From positions 3,442,837 through 3,506,836 of the forward strand of contig NZ_LT732526.1 of assembly GCF_900155545.1 (NCBI RefSeq): 64,000 nt of DNA, given 5' to 3'. The DNA is from Clostridium sp. Marseille-P2415 (GTDB taxonomy: Bacteria > Bacillota > Clostridia > Lachnospirales > Lachnospiraceae). A program made the translations under genes and the position numbers. The notes beneath the pieces are model-generated. The model was not told the DNA's origin. It made no database searches and saw only the letters and a program-made list of their open reading frames with translations. Shown piece by piece: positions 50,273 through 61,529 of the stretch (positions within the stretch are counted from its first letter, which is position 1; each line of letters starts with the position of its first letter).

Positions 50273-51623
50273 GCCGGATCTTCTCCCATTTCCCCGTAAG
50301 ATACCGGATAAAAGAAATGATATAATTGGCCGTCCAGCCCATTGGAACCGCAAACCAAACGGCCTGGACGCCAATGACCGGAGCAAAAACAGCCGCTACC
50401 GATACACGGATTGCCAGATTAACCAGATTGGCGGCCGTGAATACCACCACATCTCCTGCACCGCGTAAAAGCCCGTCTGTGGTCGCTTTTAATCCAATAC
50501 ATATATAGAAAAACGAGATAAACCGGACATACCCCATACCTGTCTGGAATGCGGTATCCGCACTGCCCTCATTTAAAAAGCTCCGGATAAAGACATCCCC
50601 CCAGGCCACCATGATAAGGCAGATCACGACCGCAAACACACCTGCCATGGCATAGCAGTAACGGTAGCCCTTTCTCACCCGGCCGGTTTTCCCCGCACCA
50701 ATATTCTGGGCAGTATAGGTGGACATGGCATTTCCCAACGCCAGCATGGGAACAATGCAGATGGACTCAATGCGGGTTCCCGCCGCAAAACCGGCCATGA
50801 CCGCGGAACCGAACACATTGACCACGGACTGGACCATGAGCATTCCGATGTGGACGATGGACTGCTGGAGCGTCGATGGAATGGCAACACGCATCATATG
50901 AAACATCATATTCCAGTCATAGAGACGAAACGTTTCTGTCATCTCATAGGTCTTCAGGCGTTTTATCAGAATGACAAAGGATAATACTGCCGACAGACCC
51001 TGGGCAATCAGGGTAGCAATTGCCACACCGGCAACTCCCATGAAAAACCGGGTCACGAAAACCAGATCCAGGGCAATGTTTAAAAGGGAGGAAAAGACAA
51101 GCAGATATAAAGGTGTCTTCGAATCTCCCAGGGCCTGAAAAACTGAGGCCTGTACATTATACATGAATAAGAAAGGAAGCCCTATAAAATAAATGCTTAA
51201 ATACACCGACGCATCATGAAATACATTATCCGGGGTGTTCATCCAGCTTAAAATCTGATTATTGAAAAGAAGTCCCAGACCGCCGAGCACCACACTGACC
51301 GACAGAAAGTTTATAAGAGTGGTGGATATGGCGGTCTTCATGTTCCCGGTCTGCTTTGCCCCTAAGAACTGGGATACGACCACCGAGCTTCCGATCCCGC
51401 CCCCTACGGCAATGGCAATGAACACATTGGTGATGGAATAGGATGCACCTACGGACGCCAGAGCTTCCTCGCCCACAAAGCGTCCCACCACCACAGAGTC
51501 TATGATATTATAAAACTGTTGAAATAAATTCCCAAGTATCAGGGGAAGGGCGAAGAGAAGAAGAGCCCTTCCCGGCGGATCCGTTATCATATCAATTGCT
51601 TTTTTCTGCTTTTTCATACTCAT
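50262..51623 (-). CDS. MATE-family efflux transporter
   Basis: 453 residues with 12 helices in two homologous halves. The first begins ITDPPGRALLLFALPLILGNLFQQFYNIID, of which GNLFQQFYN is a MATE hallmark, and SVVVGRFVGEEALASVGAS is another. Such pumps export cationic drugs or metabolites with Na+ or H+ as counter-ion. Start codon choice is uncertain; the ribosome site is weak and an ATG two codons later is equally good. It lies 15 bp after the NlpC/P60 gene on the same strand and is convergent to the histidine kinase. Confidence 0.92.
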   Translation of the reverse strand: MSMKKQKKAIDMITDPPGRALLLFALPLILGNLFQQFYNIIDSVVVGRFVGEEALASVGASYSITNVFIAIAVGGGIGSSVVVSQFLGAKQTGNMKTAISTTLINFLSVSVVLGGLGLLFNNQILSWMNTPDNVFHDASVYLSIYFIGLPFLFMYNVQASVFQALGDSKTPLYLLVFSSLLNIALDLVFVTRFFMGVAGVAIATLIAQGLSAVLSFVILIKRLKTYEMTETFRLYDWNMMFHMMRVAIPSTLQQSIVHIGMLMVQSVVNVFGSAVMAGFAAGTRIESICIVPMLALGNAMSTYTAQNIGAGKTGRVRKGYRYCYAMAGVFAVVICLIMVAWGDVFIRSFLNEGSADTAFQTGMGYVRFISFFYICIGLKATTDGLLRGAGDVVVFTAANLVNLAIRVSVAAVFAPVIGVQAVWFAVPMGWTANYIISFIRYLTGKWEKIRLIS

Positions 51624-51638
51624 TATTCTAAACCAATC

Positions 51639-53162
51639 CTATCCAAATATACGCCAGCCACAGATAAAGTTGTTCTTCCACCAGGAGCTTAAAGAACGTT
51701 CTACCACACGTCCGTTACTGGAAGAGGCATCGATCACTTTTCCGCCTCCGGCTGCGATTCCCACATGTCCGCTCACTACAACGATATCCCCTGCCTGCAG
51801 GCTTCCAAAGCTGGTGATCTTCGTATATTTCCCTACGTTTCTCCAGCCGGATGAGGTTAAATAGCTCTGTCTGACTCCGGCCTGATTGAGGGACCAGTAT
51901 ATAAATCCGGAACAGTCAAAGGAATTCGGCCCCTTTGCTCCCCATACATAGGGGCGTCCCAATTTGGACCTGGCAATGGAAAGAAGTCCGCTTACGCCGG
52001 AACCTCCCTTAACGGTCCCGCCTTTGCCTGATCCGCCGGAGGAACCGGAGGAGCCAGCTGTTTTGACCCCGCTTCCCGTAAGCTTGTTCATGGTTTGCTG
52101 GCCCACAGATCCATCCGCGTTCAGTCCATTGTTGCTCTGGAATGCCTTTACCGCTTTTTCTGTCACCTCACCATAGTAGCCTGTTACATTGGAAGAGGCC
52201 AGATATCCATATTTATTTAACAGCTGCTGGATCCGGGTGACGGATTCCCCCTGTTCTCCCAGCATCAAACCGTTTGGCTGGGCCTCCGCACTGGTTAAGG
52301 CAAGCCGGGTGGAGGGCCCTAAATACCCATCCACCACCAGGTCATTACGGGACTGGAACTGTTTGACTGCAGTCACTGTGTCATCGCCGTAGGCTCCATC
52401 CGGGGTAGTGGTTAAATATCCCAGCTCCTTAAGACGCTGCTGGCAGGATAAAACAACATCGCTTTTTTCCCCATAAGCCAGAAAATTGGGTTTGATCTCA
52501 TCGCTGTAGAGTAAATTTATGGTCTGGCGTCCTACTTTTCCATCTATGTTTAAGCCATTGACTTCCTGGAGCTTTTTGACCGCCGCTTCCGTTTCATCCC
52601 CAAAGCTTCCCGAAATCTGTCCGGAATTTGCCAGATATCCCAATTCATAAAGACGGTTCTGGATCCTTGAGATGTCATCGCCCGCTACGCCTTTGGATAC
52701 GGCATAATATTTGGCTGAAGGTGACATAATGCTATTTAAAGTCTCCTGACCCACAATCCCATCCTGAGCCAGGCCGTTCTGCCGCTGGTACGTCTTAACG
52801 GCCGCCTCTGTCACGCTTCCAAAGTACTGAGTCGGTTCATCATTGTCCATAAAGCCCAGATCCATCAGGCGTTCCTGAAGGCTTGCCACCACGGGATGCT
52901 CCACTCCGTTCCGCAAATACTCAGGGATTGGATTCTCTTTTAATGCCGGAACATCGGAAAGCCTTGGCATTAAGTCTCCACCCGGGGTGAGTACGCCAAT
53001 CGGCTTAAGTTCCTTCTTTTCTTCCGTTGCTATGGCAATGGAAGGTGTGGCTCCGTCAAGGGCCGTAACCGTTTCTGTCTTTTGGCAGCCAGCCAGAAGA
53101 GAGGCAGCCGCTGCCGCCATAAGCACGGAATATACAGAGCGCCTTTTCCATATTATATTCAT
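51639..53162 (-). CDS. NlpC/P60 peptidoglycan hydrolase lipoprotein with four PG-binding repeats
   Basis: 507 residues. Lipoprotein signal with lipobox LAGC near 26. Four peptidoglycan-binding_1 repeats follow (about 90-370), each with the pattern LQERLMDLGF...YFG...TEAAVKTYQRQNGL..DGIVGQETLN. A Gly/Ser-rich linker (about 372-392) leads to a C-terminal NlpC/P60 domain with catalytic Cys in NSFDCSGFIYW and His in SGHVGIAAGG, plus a third polar residue. It probably cuts the peptide stems of cell-wall murein from the outside of the membrane. A short repeat also found before cbiM lies in its leader. Confidence 0.93.
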   Translation of the reverse strand: MNIIWKRRSVYSVLMAAAAASLLAGCQKTETVTALDGATPSIAIATEEKKELKPIGVLTPGGDLMPRLSDVPALKENPIPEYLRNGVEHPVVASLQERLMDLGFMDNDEPTQYFGSVTEAAVKTYQRQNGLAQDGIVGQETLNSIMSPSAKYYAVSKGVAGDDISRIQNRLYELGYLANSGQISGSFGDETEAAVKKLQEVNGLNIDGKVGRQTINLLYSDEIKPNFLAYGEKSDVVLSCQQRLKELGYLTTTPDGAYGDDTVTAVKQFQSRNDLVVDGYLGPSTRLALTSAEAQPNGLMLGEQGESVTRIQQLLNKYGYLASSNVTGYYGEVTEKAVKAFQSNNGLNADGSVGQQTMNKLTGSGVKTAGSSGSSGGSGKGGTVKGGSGVSGLLSIARSKLGRPYVWGAKGPNSFDCSGFIYWSLNQAGVRQSYLTSSGWRNVGKYTKITSFGSLQAGDIVVVSGHVGIAAGGGKVIDASSSNGRVVERSLSSWWKNNFICGWRIFG

Positions 53163-53198
53163 AAATCAGATTCCTTTCCTAATTACGTCCATGTTTTT

Positions 53199-53230
53199 GG
53201 GTATAAAGGAATACCCGAAGGGTGCTTTTT
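53199..53230 (-). repeat. Copy 1 of a short dispersed intergenic repeat
   Basis: Minus strand GCACCCTTCGGGTATTCC then TTTATACCCA. About 27 bases match the sequence at 6080-6105 with four or five changes, in the same orientation and also in the leader of a minus-strand gene. Confidence 0.4.
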
Positions 53231-53290
53231 ATGTAAAATCAGGTCTATTTTAGCATAAATCTGCCGGAAAGGGAAAGGGAATTTATCTCA

Positions 53291-53319
53291 TTGCACGGAA
53301 ACACAGGTTGTGATATAGT
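53291..53319 (+). promoter_or_regulatory. Promoter of the ZIP transporter gene
   Basis: TTGCAC, 17-base spacer, TATAGT on the plus strand, about 60 bases before the gene. Confidence 0.65.
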
Positions 53320-53378
53320 AAAAATAAGGAAAACGCAGTTAGAACCAACTGACTATAAATAGAAAAGGAGGGCTTTTT

Positions 53379-54185
53379 ATGACACCGATCTTGTGGGCTG
53401 CCGGCGGTACCGGCTTCACGTTTCTCATGACCACACTGGGAGCTTCTGTTGTATTTTTCTTTCGTAAGGAGGTAAACCAGGCTGTCCAGAGAATTTTTCT
53501 TGGTTTTGCCGCAGGCGTCATGATAGCGGCCTCTATCTGGTCACTTCTCATACCAGCCATAGAAGAAGCCGAAGCAAACGGAGGAATCGGCTGGATCCCG
53601 GCTGCCGGAGGTTTTCTCTTAGGCGTACTGTTTTTGATTCTATTGGATACTTACTTACCTCATCTCCATCCGGACGTCAGCAATCCCGGTAACAATGAGG
53701 CAGAGGGGATCTCTTCTACCTGGAAACGCACTACCCTGCTGGTGATGGCAGTCACGCTCCATAACATTCCGGAAGGCATGGCCGTAGGCCTGGCTTTTGC
53801 ACTGGCCGCACAGCACGGAAGCGATCCTTCCCTTTATACCGCGGCCATGGCTCTGGCAATCGGGATCGGCATCCAGAATTTCCCGGAAGGCGCTGCCATT
53901 TCCCTGCCGCTCCGCCAGGAAGGTCTTTCCGTCGGAAAAGCATTTATCCGCGGCAGCATGTCCGGCATTGTAGAACCCATATTCGGCATTCTCACCGTTA
54001 TCATTGCCGGAGGCATCGCACCTCTTATGCCCTGGCTGCTGTCTTTTGCGGCCGGAGCTATGATGTATGTGGTCGTAGAGGAACTGATTCCGGAGGCTCA
54101 TCTGGGGGAACATTCCAATGCAGGGACCCTGGGCGTGATGGCAGGATTTCTGGTCATGATGATTTTAGACGTGGCTCTGGGATAA
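53379..54185 (+). CDS. ZIP-family metal transporter
   Basis: 268 residues with eight helices. Metal-binding residues lie in helices 4 and 5: VTLHNIPEGMAVGLAFA (His-Asn-x-Pro-Glu-Gly) and NFPEGAAISLPLR, the hallmark pair of ZIP/ZupT proteins. A loop with LPHLHPDVSN after helix 3 adds the His-rich site. It takes up Zn2+, Fe2+ or similar ions, though direction and metal are not told by sequence. AAAAGGAGG ribosome site. It is followed after 21 bp by a GNAT gene, probably in one transcript. Confidence 0.92.
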   Translation: MTPILWAAGGTGFTFLMTTLGASVVFFFRKEVNQAVQRIFLGFAAGVMIAASIWSLLIPAIEEAEANGGIGWIPAAGGFLLGVLFLILLDTYLPHLHPDVSNPGNNEAEGISSTWKRTTLLVMAVTLHNIPEGMAVGLAFALAAQHGSDPSLYTAAMALAIGIGIQNFPEGAAISLPLRQEGLSVGKAFIRGSMSGIVEPIFGILTVIIAGGIAPLMPWLLSFAAGAMMYVVVEELIPEAHLGEHSNAGTLGVMAGFLVMMILDVALG

Positions 54186-54206
54186 AGAGAAAGGAGGGAG
54201 CTTATC

Positions 54207-55019
54207 ATGAAAAAACTGACCGGCGGGAATTACCGGGAAGCCATGGATTACATTCTGAAGGAACCGGAATTCAATCTTTTTATCATTGGTGATCTGGAAA
54301 ATTACGGCCTTGACGGCCCGGACGTTTCTGCCTATACTTCTGATTCCTGGCACGGGGGGATGTTTCCTTTTTTTCTTCTGGATTATCGGAAGAATTATGT
54401 ATTTTACAGCCATGATGAGAAGTTTCCGGCAGAAGAAGCGGCGGAATTTTTATCCGGATGCTCCATGAAGAATTTAAGCGGTAAGAAAGAATTGATCGAA
54501 CGGCTCCTGTCCCATCTAAAGGGGCTGGAGATCGTTCCGAACTATCTGGCAAGGCTGGATTCCTTATCCAGCGAGGCACGTCCGGCTTCCAATGCCCGAA
54601 AGCTTGGGGAAAAAGACATCCCGTCCATCTGCAATCTCCTTTATCAAATTGATGAGTTCTTTACGATAAAGGAGAAAACTCCGGAAGAAAATCAGGAAGA
54701 TATCCGTTCTTCCATTACCAACGGAGGCCGTATGTACGGCATTTTTGAAGGAGATATTCTGGTATCCGTTGCGGGTACCGCTGCTGAAAATTCCATGTCT
54801 GCCATGGTAGTAAGCGTCGGGACACTGCCCGGTTACCGGGAAAAAGGATATGCTTCCGCACTGGTAGCCCGCCTCTGCAAGGATTGCCTGGAAGAAGGCA
54901 TGAAGTTCTTATGCCTGTTTTACAATAATCCGGAGGCCGGCCATATCTACCGGAAGCTTGGATTTTCCGAGCTGGGCCAATACGCCATGGTTCGGAGCAT
55001 ACATGCCAATGCTTCCTGA
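54207..55019 (+). CDS. GNAT-family acetyltransferase
   Basis: 270 residues. The N-terminal half (about 1-120) is a degenerate GNAT-like domain. The C-terminal half has the acetyl-CoA pyrophosphate motif in VGTLPGYREKGYASALVARL (R/Q-x-x-G-x-A form), and ends with the FYNNPEAGHIYRKLGF strand and helix of the GNAT fold. Acceptor unknown. The enzyme is cytosolic. It follows the ZIP gene and ends at a shared terminator facing the atp operon. AAAGGAGG ribosome site. Confidence 0.85.
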   Translation: MKKLTGGNYREAMDYILKEPEFNLFIIGDLENYGLDGPDVSAYTSDSWHGGMFPFFLLDYRKNYVFYSHDEKFPAEEAAEFLSGCSMKNLSGKKELIERLLSHLKGLEIVPNYLARLDSLSSEARPASNARKLGEKDIPSICNLLYQIDEFFTIKEKTPEENQEDIRSSITNGGRMYGIFEGDILVSVAGTAAENSMSAMVVSVGTLPGYREKGYASALVARLCKDCLEEGMKFLCLFYNNPEAGHIYRKLGFSELGQYAMVRSIHANAS

Positions 55020-55053
55020 TGAAAAGATATCCCTTCTTTAAGAGCCATTGAAT

Positions 55054-55102
55054 AAAAAAGATATCCCTTAAGGCGATTTTACCTTTTGGGATATCTTTTT
55101 TC
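55054..55102. terminator. Bidirectional terminator between GNAT gene and atp operon
   Basis: AAAAAAGATATCCC...GGGATATCTTTTTT perfect 14-bp arms with a secondary AAGG/CCTT pairing inside the loop. T-runs on both strands. A third copy of AAGATATCCC lies at 55024. Confidence 0.9.
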
Positions 55103-55119
55103 CTATAATCGGATTCCTG

Positions 55120-55536
55120 TCAAATCTTATATTTGTGCTTTGTACGCAGCCTTGCCAGTGATCTGGCTAAAGAAGCCTCAAAATGAGAATGCTCCTGAAT
55201 GCTCTTGCTCTGCCTTAACTGTTCGGCTGCCCTTTCCCTGGCTTCCTCGGCGCGGCGTTCATCAATGTCCTCCGGATGCTCGGCGGTATCAACAAGCATG
55301 GTTACACGGTTGTTGACGATCTGGACAAAGCCATTTCCAACAACACCGTGAATCCACTGACCGTTTTCATCCATCAGGCGCATCTCTCCAATGGATACCG
55401 CAATTACCATATCCTCATGGTGGGGAAGAACCGCCTTTTCGCCATCCGCAAGCGGAATGACAAGCTTTTGGCATAAGCCCTTATAAAACACCTTATCGCT
55501 GGCAAGAACCTGTAGGAAAAATGTATTTGTACTCAC
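55120..55536 (-). CDS. atpC: ATP synthase F1 epsilon subunit
   Basis: About 138 residues. The N-terminal beta-barrel (FFLQVLASDKVFYKG, then IGEMRLMDENGQWIHGVVGNGFVQI) and the C-terminal two-helix hairpin (EDIDERRAEEARERAAEQLR to LARLRTK) are complete. It regulates the rotor and contacts gamma and the c-ring. The start is a GTG (VSTNTFF) eight bases after GGAGG; the longer frame with TTG overlaps it. Last gene of atpBEFHAGDC, followed by the bidirectional terminator. Confidence 0.92.
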   Translation of the reverse strand: MSTNTFFLQVLASDKVFYKGLCQKLVIPLADGEKAVLPHHEDMVIAVSIGEMRLMDENGQWIHGVVGNGFVQIVNNRVTMLVDTAEHPEDIDERRAEEARERAAEQLRQSKSIQEHSHFEASLARSLARLRTKHKYKI

Positions 55537-55552
55537 AGGCAGCACCTCCAAG

Positions 55553-56953
<1,401 letters not shown>

Positions 56954-57008
56954 TTACTCACAGTCGTGAGGACTCCTCCTCTCTTCATTAATCGGAGATA
57001 CGTTTCCA

Positions 57009-57905
57009 TTACGCTTTCTTCCTTTTTTTCTTCTGGGCCTTTGCTCCGCTGATCACCTCGGTAATCTCCTGGGTGATGGCCGCCTGGCGGACCCGGTTAT
57101 AGGTAATAGCCAGTTCGTCAAGCATTTCCTGGGCACTTTTTGTCGCAGCCTGCATTGCCATCATTCTGGAATTCTGTTCGCTGGAATAAGACTCCACCAG
57201 ACCGCCATAGATAAAACCTGCTATATAATTGGGCACGATCGCATCGATCACAGCCTGGGGAGACGGCTTCATGGTGATCTCTTCCAGATGAACGCTAATG
57301 GGAACGCTCCGGCTCCCATGGCATTTCGGAATAGGAAGAAGCTGTTCTATTTCAGCCTCCATCTTCATAGCATTGGCCATTCTGGTGTAAATCATATACA
57401 CCTCGTCAAGTTTCCCGGACAGGAAATAATCCACGATTTTTTCTTCAATGATCCTGGCACGGCTCATATTGGGCTTCTGCACAGTATACCGGAAATCCTG
57501 CTCCACCGGTATGCCTTTTTTTGTAAAATACTGCTGCCCCAGTTCTCCTACTACGAACAGCATAGGGTTACCGCCCTTGTCAATCTGCTCCTGGGCCAGC
57601 TTGAATACGTTATGATTATAAGCACCCGCAAGTCCCTTGTCAGCCGTTACAACGATGTATCCGATCTTACGGTCCTCTTTCTTTATCTCTGGCCTGGTAT
57701 CCAGATACGGGTCGTCAATGTCGGGCGTATGCCTTATGATCCTGGCAATGGTTCTCTGCAGCGCATAAAAATAAGGCTCCGTATCAGTCAGGGCTTTTCT
57801 TGCCCTTTTAAGCTTTGACGAGGAAATGGTATACATCGCATTGGTTATCTTCATGGTACTTTTGATGCTGTTCATCCTGCTTTGTATCTCTCTCGCATTT
57901 GCCAT
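57009..57905 (-). CDS. atpG: ATP synthase F1 gamma subunit
   Basis: 298 residues. N-terminal MANAREIQSRMNSIKSTMKITNAM and C-terminal YNRVRQAAITQEITEVISGA are the conserved coiled-coil pair of the rotor shaft, and the middle has the IVVTADKGLAGAYNHNV Rossmann-like part. It ends in a lysine-rich tail (KAQKKKRKKA). It rotates inside alpha3beta3. It starts 3 bp after atpA with a weak ribosome site, so translation is probably coupled. Confidence 0.95.
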   Translation of the reverse strand: MANAREIQSRMNSIKSTMKITNAMYTISSSKLKRARKALTDTEPYFYALQRTIARIIRHTPDIDDPYLDTRPEIKKEDRKIGYIVVTADKGLAGAYNHNVFKLAQEQIDKGGNPMLFVVGELGQQYFTKKGIPVEQDFRYTVQKPNMSRARIIEEKIVDYFLSGKLDEVYMIYTRMANAMKMEAEIEQLLPIPKCHGSRSVPISVHLEEITMKPSPQAVIDAIVPNYIAGFIYGGLVESYSSEQNSRMMAMQAATKSAQEMLDELAITYNRVRQAAITQEITEVISGAKAQKKKRKKA

Positions 57906-57908
57906 ATC

Positions 57909-59417
57909 TTACACCCGTTTCTGTTTAAATTCAGCCGCCGCATCAAGAATTTTCTGCTTCAGCTCGTCAGACAGTACCTTGCTTTCTTCAATTTCCTTAC
58001 CGATTTCCGGATGGACCTCATCAAAGAAAACCAGCATTTCTCTCTGGAAATCCTTGATTTTGGAGGTCTTTACATCCAAAAGCAGGCGGTTATTGGCAGC
58101 CACCAGGCTGATCACCTGGGCATGAAGGCTTAATGGATGACCTAAAGGCTGTTTTAACAGCTCAGTCAGTCCCTTTCCGTACAGGATCTGTTCCTTGGTA
58201 GCCGGATCCAGATCAGAGCTGAACTGGGTGAATACCTCCATCTCCCGGCACTGGGCCAGATCAATACGGAGGCTTCCTGCAGCCTTTTTCATTGCTTTTG
58301 TCTGGGCTGCACCGCCGACTCGGGATACGGACAGACCAACGTTAACAGCCGGCCTCATACCTGCGAAAAAGAGGTCACTCTCCAGGAATATCTGTCCGTC
58401 TGTGATGGAAATGACGTTGGTTGGAATATAGGCAGATACATCTCCCGCCTGGGTTTCAATGATCGGCAGCGCCGTAATGGAACCGCCTCCTGATTCTTCA
58501 CGCAGCCGGCTGGAACGCTCTAACAGCCTGGAATGAAGATAGAATACGTCACCCGGATAAGCCTCACGTCCCGGAGAGCGTTCCAAAAGCAGGGACAGGG
58601 CACGGTAGGCCACTGCATGCTTTGATAAATCATCGTATACGATCAGTACATCTTTTCCCTTATACATGAAATATTCCGCAAGCGCCGTTCCGGAATAAGG
58701 AGCGATATACTGTAAAGGTGCCGGCTCACTGGCCGCAGAGGATACGACAATGGTATAATCCATAGCTCCGTAATGTGTCAGGGTATTTACCAGTTTTGCA
58801 ACGGTGGACGCCTTCTGCCCCACAGCTACGTACACGCATACCACATCTTTCCCCTTCTGATTTAAAATGGCGTCAATGGCAATGGAAGTCTTTCCGGTCT
58901 GGCGGTCGCCGATGATCAGCTCCCTCTGTCCACGTCCAATGGGGAACATGGAGTCAATGGCAAGAATACCGGTTTCCATGGGAACGGTCACGCTCTTTCG
59001 GTCAATAATACCCGGCGCTTCATTCTCAATGGGCCGGTAATCATCCGACGGGATTTCACCTTTTCCGTCAATCGGCGCGCCCAGAGCGTTTACAACTCTT
59101 CCGATAAATGCATCGCCTACCGGAATGCCTGCACGCCGCTTTGTTCTGGTGACCTTACAGCCTTCCTTAATATCCCGTTCCGGTCCGAACAGGATGCAGC
59201 CGATATCTTCTCTTCTGATATCCTGCACCATGCCCTTTACACCATTATCAAAAATAACGATTTCGCCGTACATCGCATGGTCGATCCCATAAACGGTTAC
59301 GATGCCGTCGCCTACGCTGATGACAGTTCCCACTTCCTGGTCCCTGGCATGTGCGTCATAATCTTCAATCTCACTTCTCAATATAGAAATAATTTCATCT
59401 GAATTGATGGAAGCCAC
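57909..59417 (-). CDS. atpA: ATP synthase F1 alpha subunit
   Basis: 502 residues. Beta-barrel N-domain ([16 protein letters not shown]), Walker [10 protein letters not shown] near 169-177, then [14 protein letters not shown] and the [16 protein letters not shown] signature of alpha subunits. It holds non-catalytic nucleotides and the stator contact. GTG start nine bases after GGAGG. Downstream of atpH by 6 bp. Confidence 0.97.
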   Translation of the reverse strand: MASINSDEIISILRSEIEDYDAHARDQEVGTVISVGDGIVTVYGIDHAMYGEIVIFDNGVKGMVQDIRREDIGCILFGPERDIKEGCKVTRTKRRAGIPVGDAFIGRVVNALGAPIDGKGEIPSDDYRPIENEAPGIIDRKSVTVPMETGILAIDSMFPIGRGQRELIIGDRQTGKTSIAIDAILNQKGKDVVCVYVAVGQKASTVAKLVNTLTHYGAMDYTIVVSSAASEPAPLQYIAPYSGTALAEYFMYKGKDVLIVYDDLSKHAVAYRALSLLLERSPGREAYPGDVFYLHSRLLERSSRLREESGGGSITALPIIETQAGDVSAYIPTNVISITDGQIFLESDLFFAGMRPAVNVGLSVSRVGGAAQTKAMKKAAGSLRIDLAQCREMEVFTQFSSDLDPATKEQILYGKGLTELLKQPLGHPLSLHAQVISLVAANNRLLLDVKTSKIKDFQREMLVFFDEVHPEIGKEIEESKVLSDELKQKILDAAAEFKQKRV

Positions 59418-59423
59418 GTTTTA

Positions 59424-59927
59424 TCACCTCCGCATTATTTTTTGTTCTAATTGCCGCAGACGTCCCTTTAAACTCCAGTCAGTCTCCACATCTCCTACGC
59501 GGATGATGAATCCACCAATTAAACCGGGGTCTTCTATCAAGCGGAGCCTTACATCCTTTTTCCGGTATTTCCTGCACAGCATGTTCTTAATTTCACTAAG
59601 CTGTTCTTCCTCCGGCTCCGTCACATAGTACAGGGAAGCTTCCAGAATCCCCTGCTGTCTGCAGGCATAGGTGCGCCATGCCTCAAAGATTTCTTCTGCA
59701 AGTCCCATATCCTGACGGTCCACCAGAACCTTAAGAAAGTTTCGAATCTCTTCCGGAAATACCCGGTCAATGATCCGGTGCTTGGCTCTTTTTGCTATGA
59801 CAGGGTTTTTCAGAGCGTGTTTAAGCTCCGGCACCGTCCTTAGCGCCAGAGCCGCTTCCTCTATGACCGTCTCAGGAATGGATAGTTCATACAGCACCTG
59901 CCCGTAATTAATTGCTGCCTGCATCAT
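59424..59927 (-). CDS. atpH: ATP synthase F1 delta subunit
   Basis: About 167 residues. N-terminal six-helix domain (INYGQVLYELSIPE, PELKHALKNPVIAKRAK, NFLKVLVDRQ) and the C-terminal IEDPGLIGGFIIRVGDVETDWSLKGRL signature. It clamps the peripheral stalk to F1. Start ATG ATG CAG overlaps the end of atpF by 20 bp, so coupled translation is likely; a longer GTG frame is possible. Confidence 0.93.
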   Translation of the reverse strand: MMQAAINYGQVLYELSIPETVIEEAALALRTVPELKHALKNPVIAKRAKHRIIDRVFPEEIRNFLKVLVDRQDMGLAEEIFEAWRTYACRQQGILEASLYYVTEPEEEQLSEIKNMLCRKYRKKDVRLRLIEDPGLIGGFIIRVGDVETDWSLKGRLRQLEQKIMRR

Positions 59928-60408
59928 GAGAATCACCTGCTTCTGCTAAAAATGAATCGTAAAGCGCCTGGTTTGCCTTCACACTCGCTTCCTGATTAAC
60001 TACCTTGGCTGCTGCTGCAATGACTAAGCCGGCAATCTGCGCTTTTGCCTCACGCATAGCCTTTTCCTGATCGGCTTCCGCTTTTTTCTGAGCTTCCACG
60101 ATCACCCGTCCTGCATTTTCTTCCGCATCCTTTAAGATCCTGTCATACTGAGCCCTGGCCTGGATTCTCGCTTCTTCAATGAGCTTTGCTCCTTCTTCAG
60201 AGGATGCTGCCAGCTTTTCTTCATACTGCTTCTTAATCTCTGTTGCCTGCCCCTCTGAACTCCTGGCATTTGAAATGCTCTGCTCAATCATCACCTGCCG
60301 TTTATTCATCACACCCATAACCGGCTTAATCAGGAAATGTTTAAGCAGAAGATACAGGACGATGAGATTCACGATATTCCATACAAGGTTCATATCCAGT
60401 CTAAGCAT
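59908..60408 (-). CDS. atpF: ATP synthase F0 b subunit
   Basis: 166 residues. One N-terminal membrane helix (LVWNIVNLIVLYLLLKHFLI) and a long charged helix (about 40-150) rich in Ala, Glu, Lys and Gln, which forms the peripheral-stalk coiled coil. It follows atpE by about 54 bp. A single atpF implies a homodimeric stalk. Confidence 0.93.
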   Translation of the reverse strand: MLRLDMNLVWNIVNLIVLYLLLKHFLIKPVMGVMNKRQVMIEQSISNARSSEGQATEIKKQYEEKLAASSEEGAKLIEEARIQARAQYDRILKDAEENAGRVIVEAQKKAEADQEKAMREAKAQIAGLVIAAAAKVVNQEASVKANQALYDSFLAEAGDSHDAGSN

Positions 60409-60462
60409 CTGTACCGCCTGCCTTTCTTTCTAATTTTTCTAAGTAATTCCCGAATGAATGCA

Positions 60463-60681
60463 TTATTTGAGGAATAAGATGATGAGAAGGGCAATGACGA
60501 AACCGTAGATGGCAGTTGCCTCTGCAAGTGCACATCCTAACAATAAAGATTTGCTGATTTTTCCTTCTGCCTCCGGCTGTCTTGCAATGGCATCCACTGC
60601 CTTGGAAGTTGCCAGACCGATACCTACACCTGCTCCAACACCTGTTAATACTGCGATTCCTGCTCCAATAGCTGTTAACAT
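60463..60681 (-). CDS. atpE: ATP synthase F0 c subunit
   Basis: 72 residues, two helices joined by the polar loop ARQPEAEG. The ion-binding Glu is in [17 protein letters not shown]. In Na+-type rings the site has Gln in helix 1 and Ser after the Glu. Here helix 1 reads GVGIGLA with Ile at the Gln place, and the Glu is followed by Ala. This points to proton coupling. AAGGAGAG ribosome site. Confidence 0.93.
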   Translation of the reverse strand: MLTAIGAGIAVLTGVGAGVGIGLATSKAVDAIARQPEAEGKISKSLLLGCALAEATAIYGFVIALLIILFLK

Positions 60682-60710
60682 AATAATCTCTCCTTTTGAT
60701 TTACTTTTGT

Positions 60711-61406
60711 CTACTCCACTGCTTCTTTTATGAAGAGGGCTGTTAAAAATACAAATACATACGCCTGGATCAATCCGTCAAAAATGTCAAAATAACAGGT
60801 AAACGGAATTGGTATGATGGGCGCCGCCAATTGCTTGATTAATTCCATAACTACGAATGATCCAAGGACATTACCGAAAAGCCGCATGCACAAGGAAAGC
60901 GGTTTAATAAATAATTCCAGGACATTGATCGGGGCAATGATCGCTACCGGCTCCGCAAAGCCCTTTATAAATCCCTTGACCCCTTTTTTGTGAAAACCTG
61001 AATATTCTATCAGCAGGATGCTCATAATAGCAAGCGCTGCGGTGGCATTTAGATCCTTGGTTGGCGGCTTGAAGCCCACCAGGCCAATCAAATTGGCCAC
61101 TCCGATATAAATTGCCACGGAGATCAGATAGGGTATATAACGCTTCCCTTCTTCTCCGACCAGGTCTTCAAAGAAATTGTAAATTCCGCCGATTGTCATC
61201 TCAAGCGCCAGCTGCTTCTTTCCAGGGTTCTCAACTTTTAAATTTCTTACCAGGACGATGGAAAGGAGAGTCAGTGCAGCCATGATAATCCATGTTACCA
61301 CTACGGATTCAGCGATTGGAATGCCGCCAAATATGGGAATGGTAAATACCGTTTCGCAGTTCAGTTCTTCCATTAACTTCTCTGCTAAATCCTCCGTAAT
61401 GCTCAC
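60711..61406 (-). CDS. atpB: ATP synthase F0 a subunit
   Basis: 231 residues with about five or six helices. The essential Arg for ion transfer is in [22 protein letters not shown], and the last helix carries [12 protein letters not shown]. First gene of the operon; there is no atpI upstream. The GTG at 61406 sits tightly after AAAGGA; the start is therefore not certain and could lie a few codons later. Confidence 0.93.
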   Translation of the reverse strand: MSITEDLAEKLMEELNCETVFTIPIFGGIPIAESVVVTWIIMAALTLLSIVLVRNLKVENPGKKQLALEMTIGGIYNFFEDLVGEEGKRYIPYLISVAIYIGVANLIGLVGFKPPTKDLNATAALAIMSILLIEYSGFHKKGVKGFIKGFAEPVAIIAPINVLELFIKPLSLCMRLFGNVLGSFVVMELIKQLAAPIIPIPFTCYFDIFDGLIQAYVFVFLTALFIKEAVE

Positions 61407-61500
61407 TTCCTTTCTTAAGAGACTGTCTTTCTCCTTTATATCATACCAGTTTCATCAAATTGTACTCATAATAATACAATTAATATTAGGTATACCGTGT

Positions 61501-61529
61501 ATCATACTTTTATCTTTTCTAATTGTCAA
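61501..61529 (-). promoter_or_regulatory. Promoter of the atp operon
   Basis: TTGACA, 17-base spacer, TATGAT on the minus strand, about 95 bases before atpB. Confidence 0.7.

Noticed and set aside
60463-60681. Na+-coupled ATP synthase
   Set aside because: The c subunit lacks the Gln in helix 1 and the Ser after the ion-binding Glu that mark Na+ rings.
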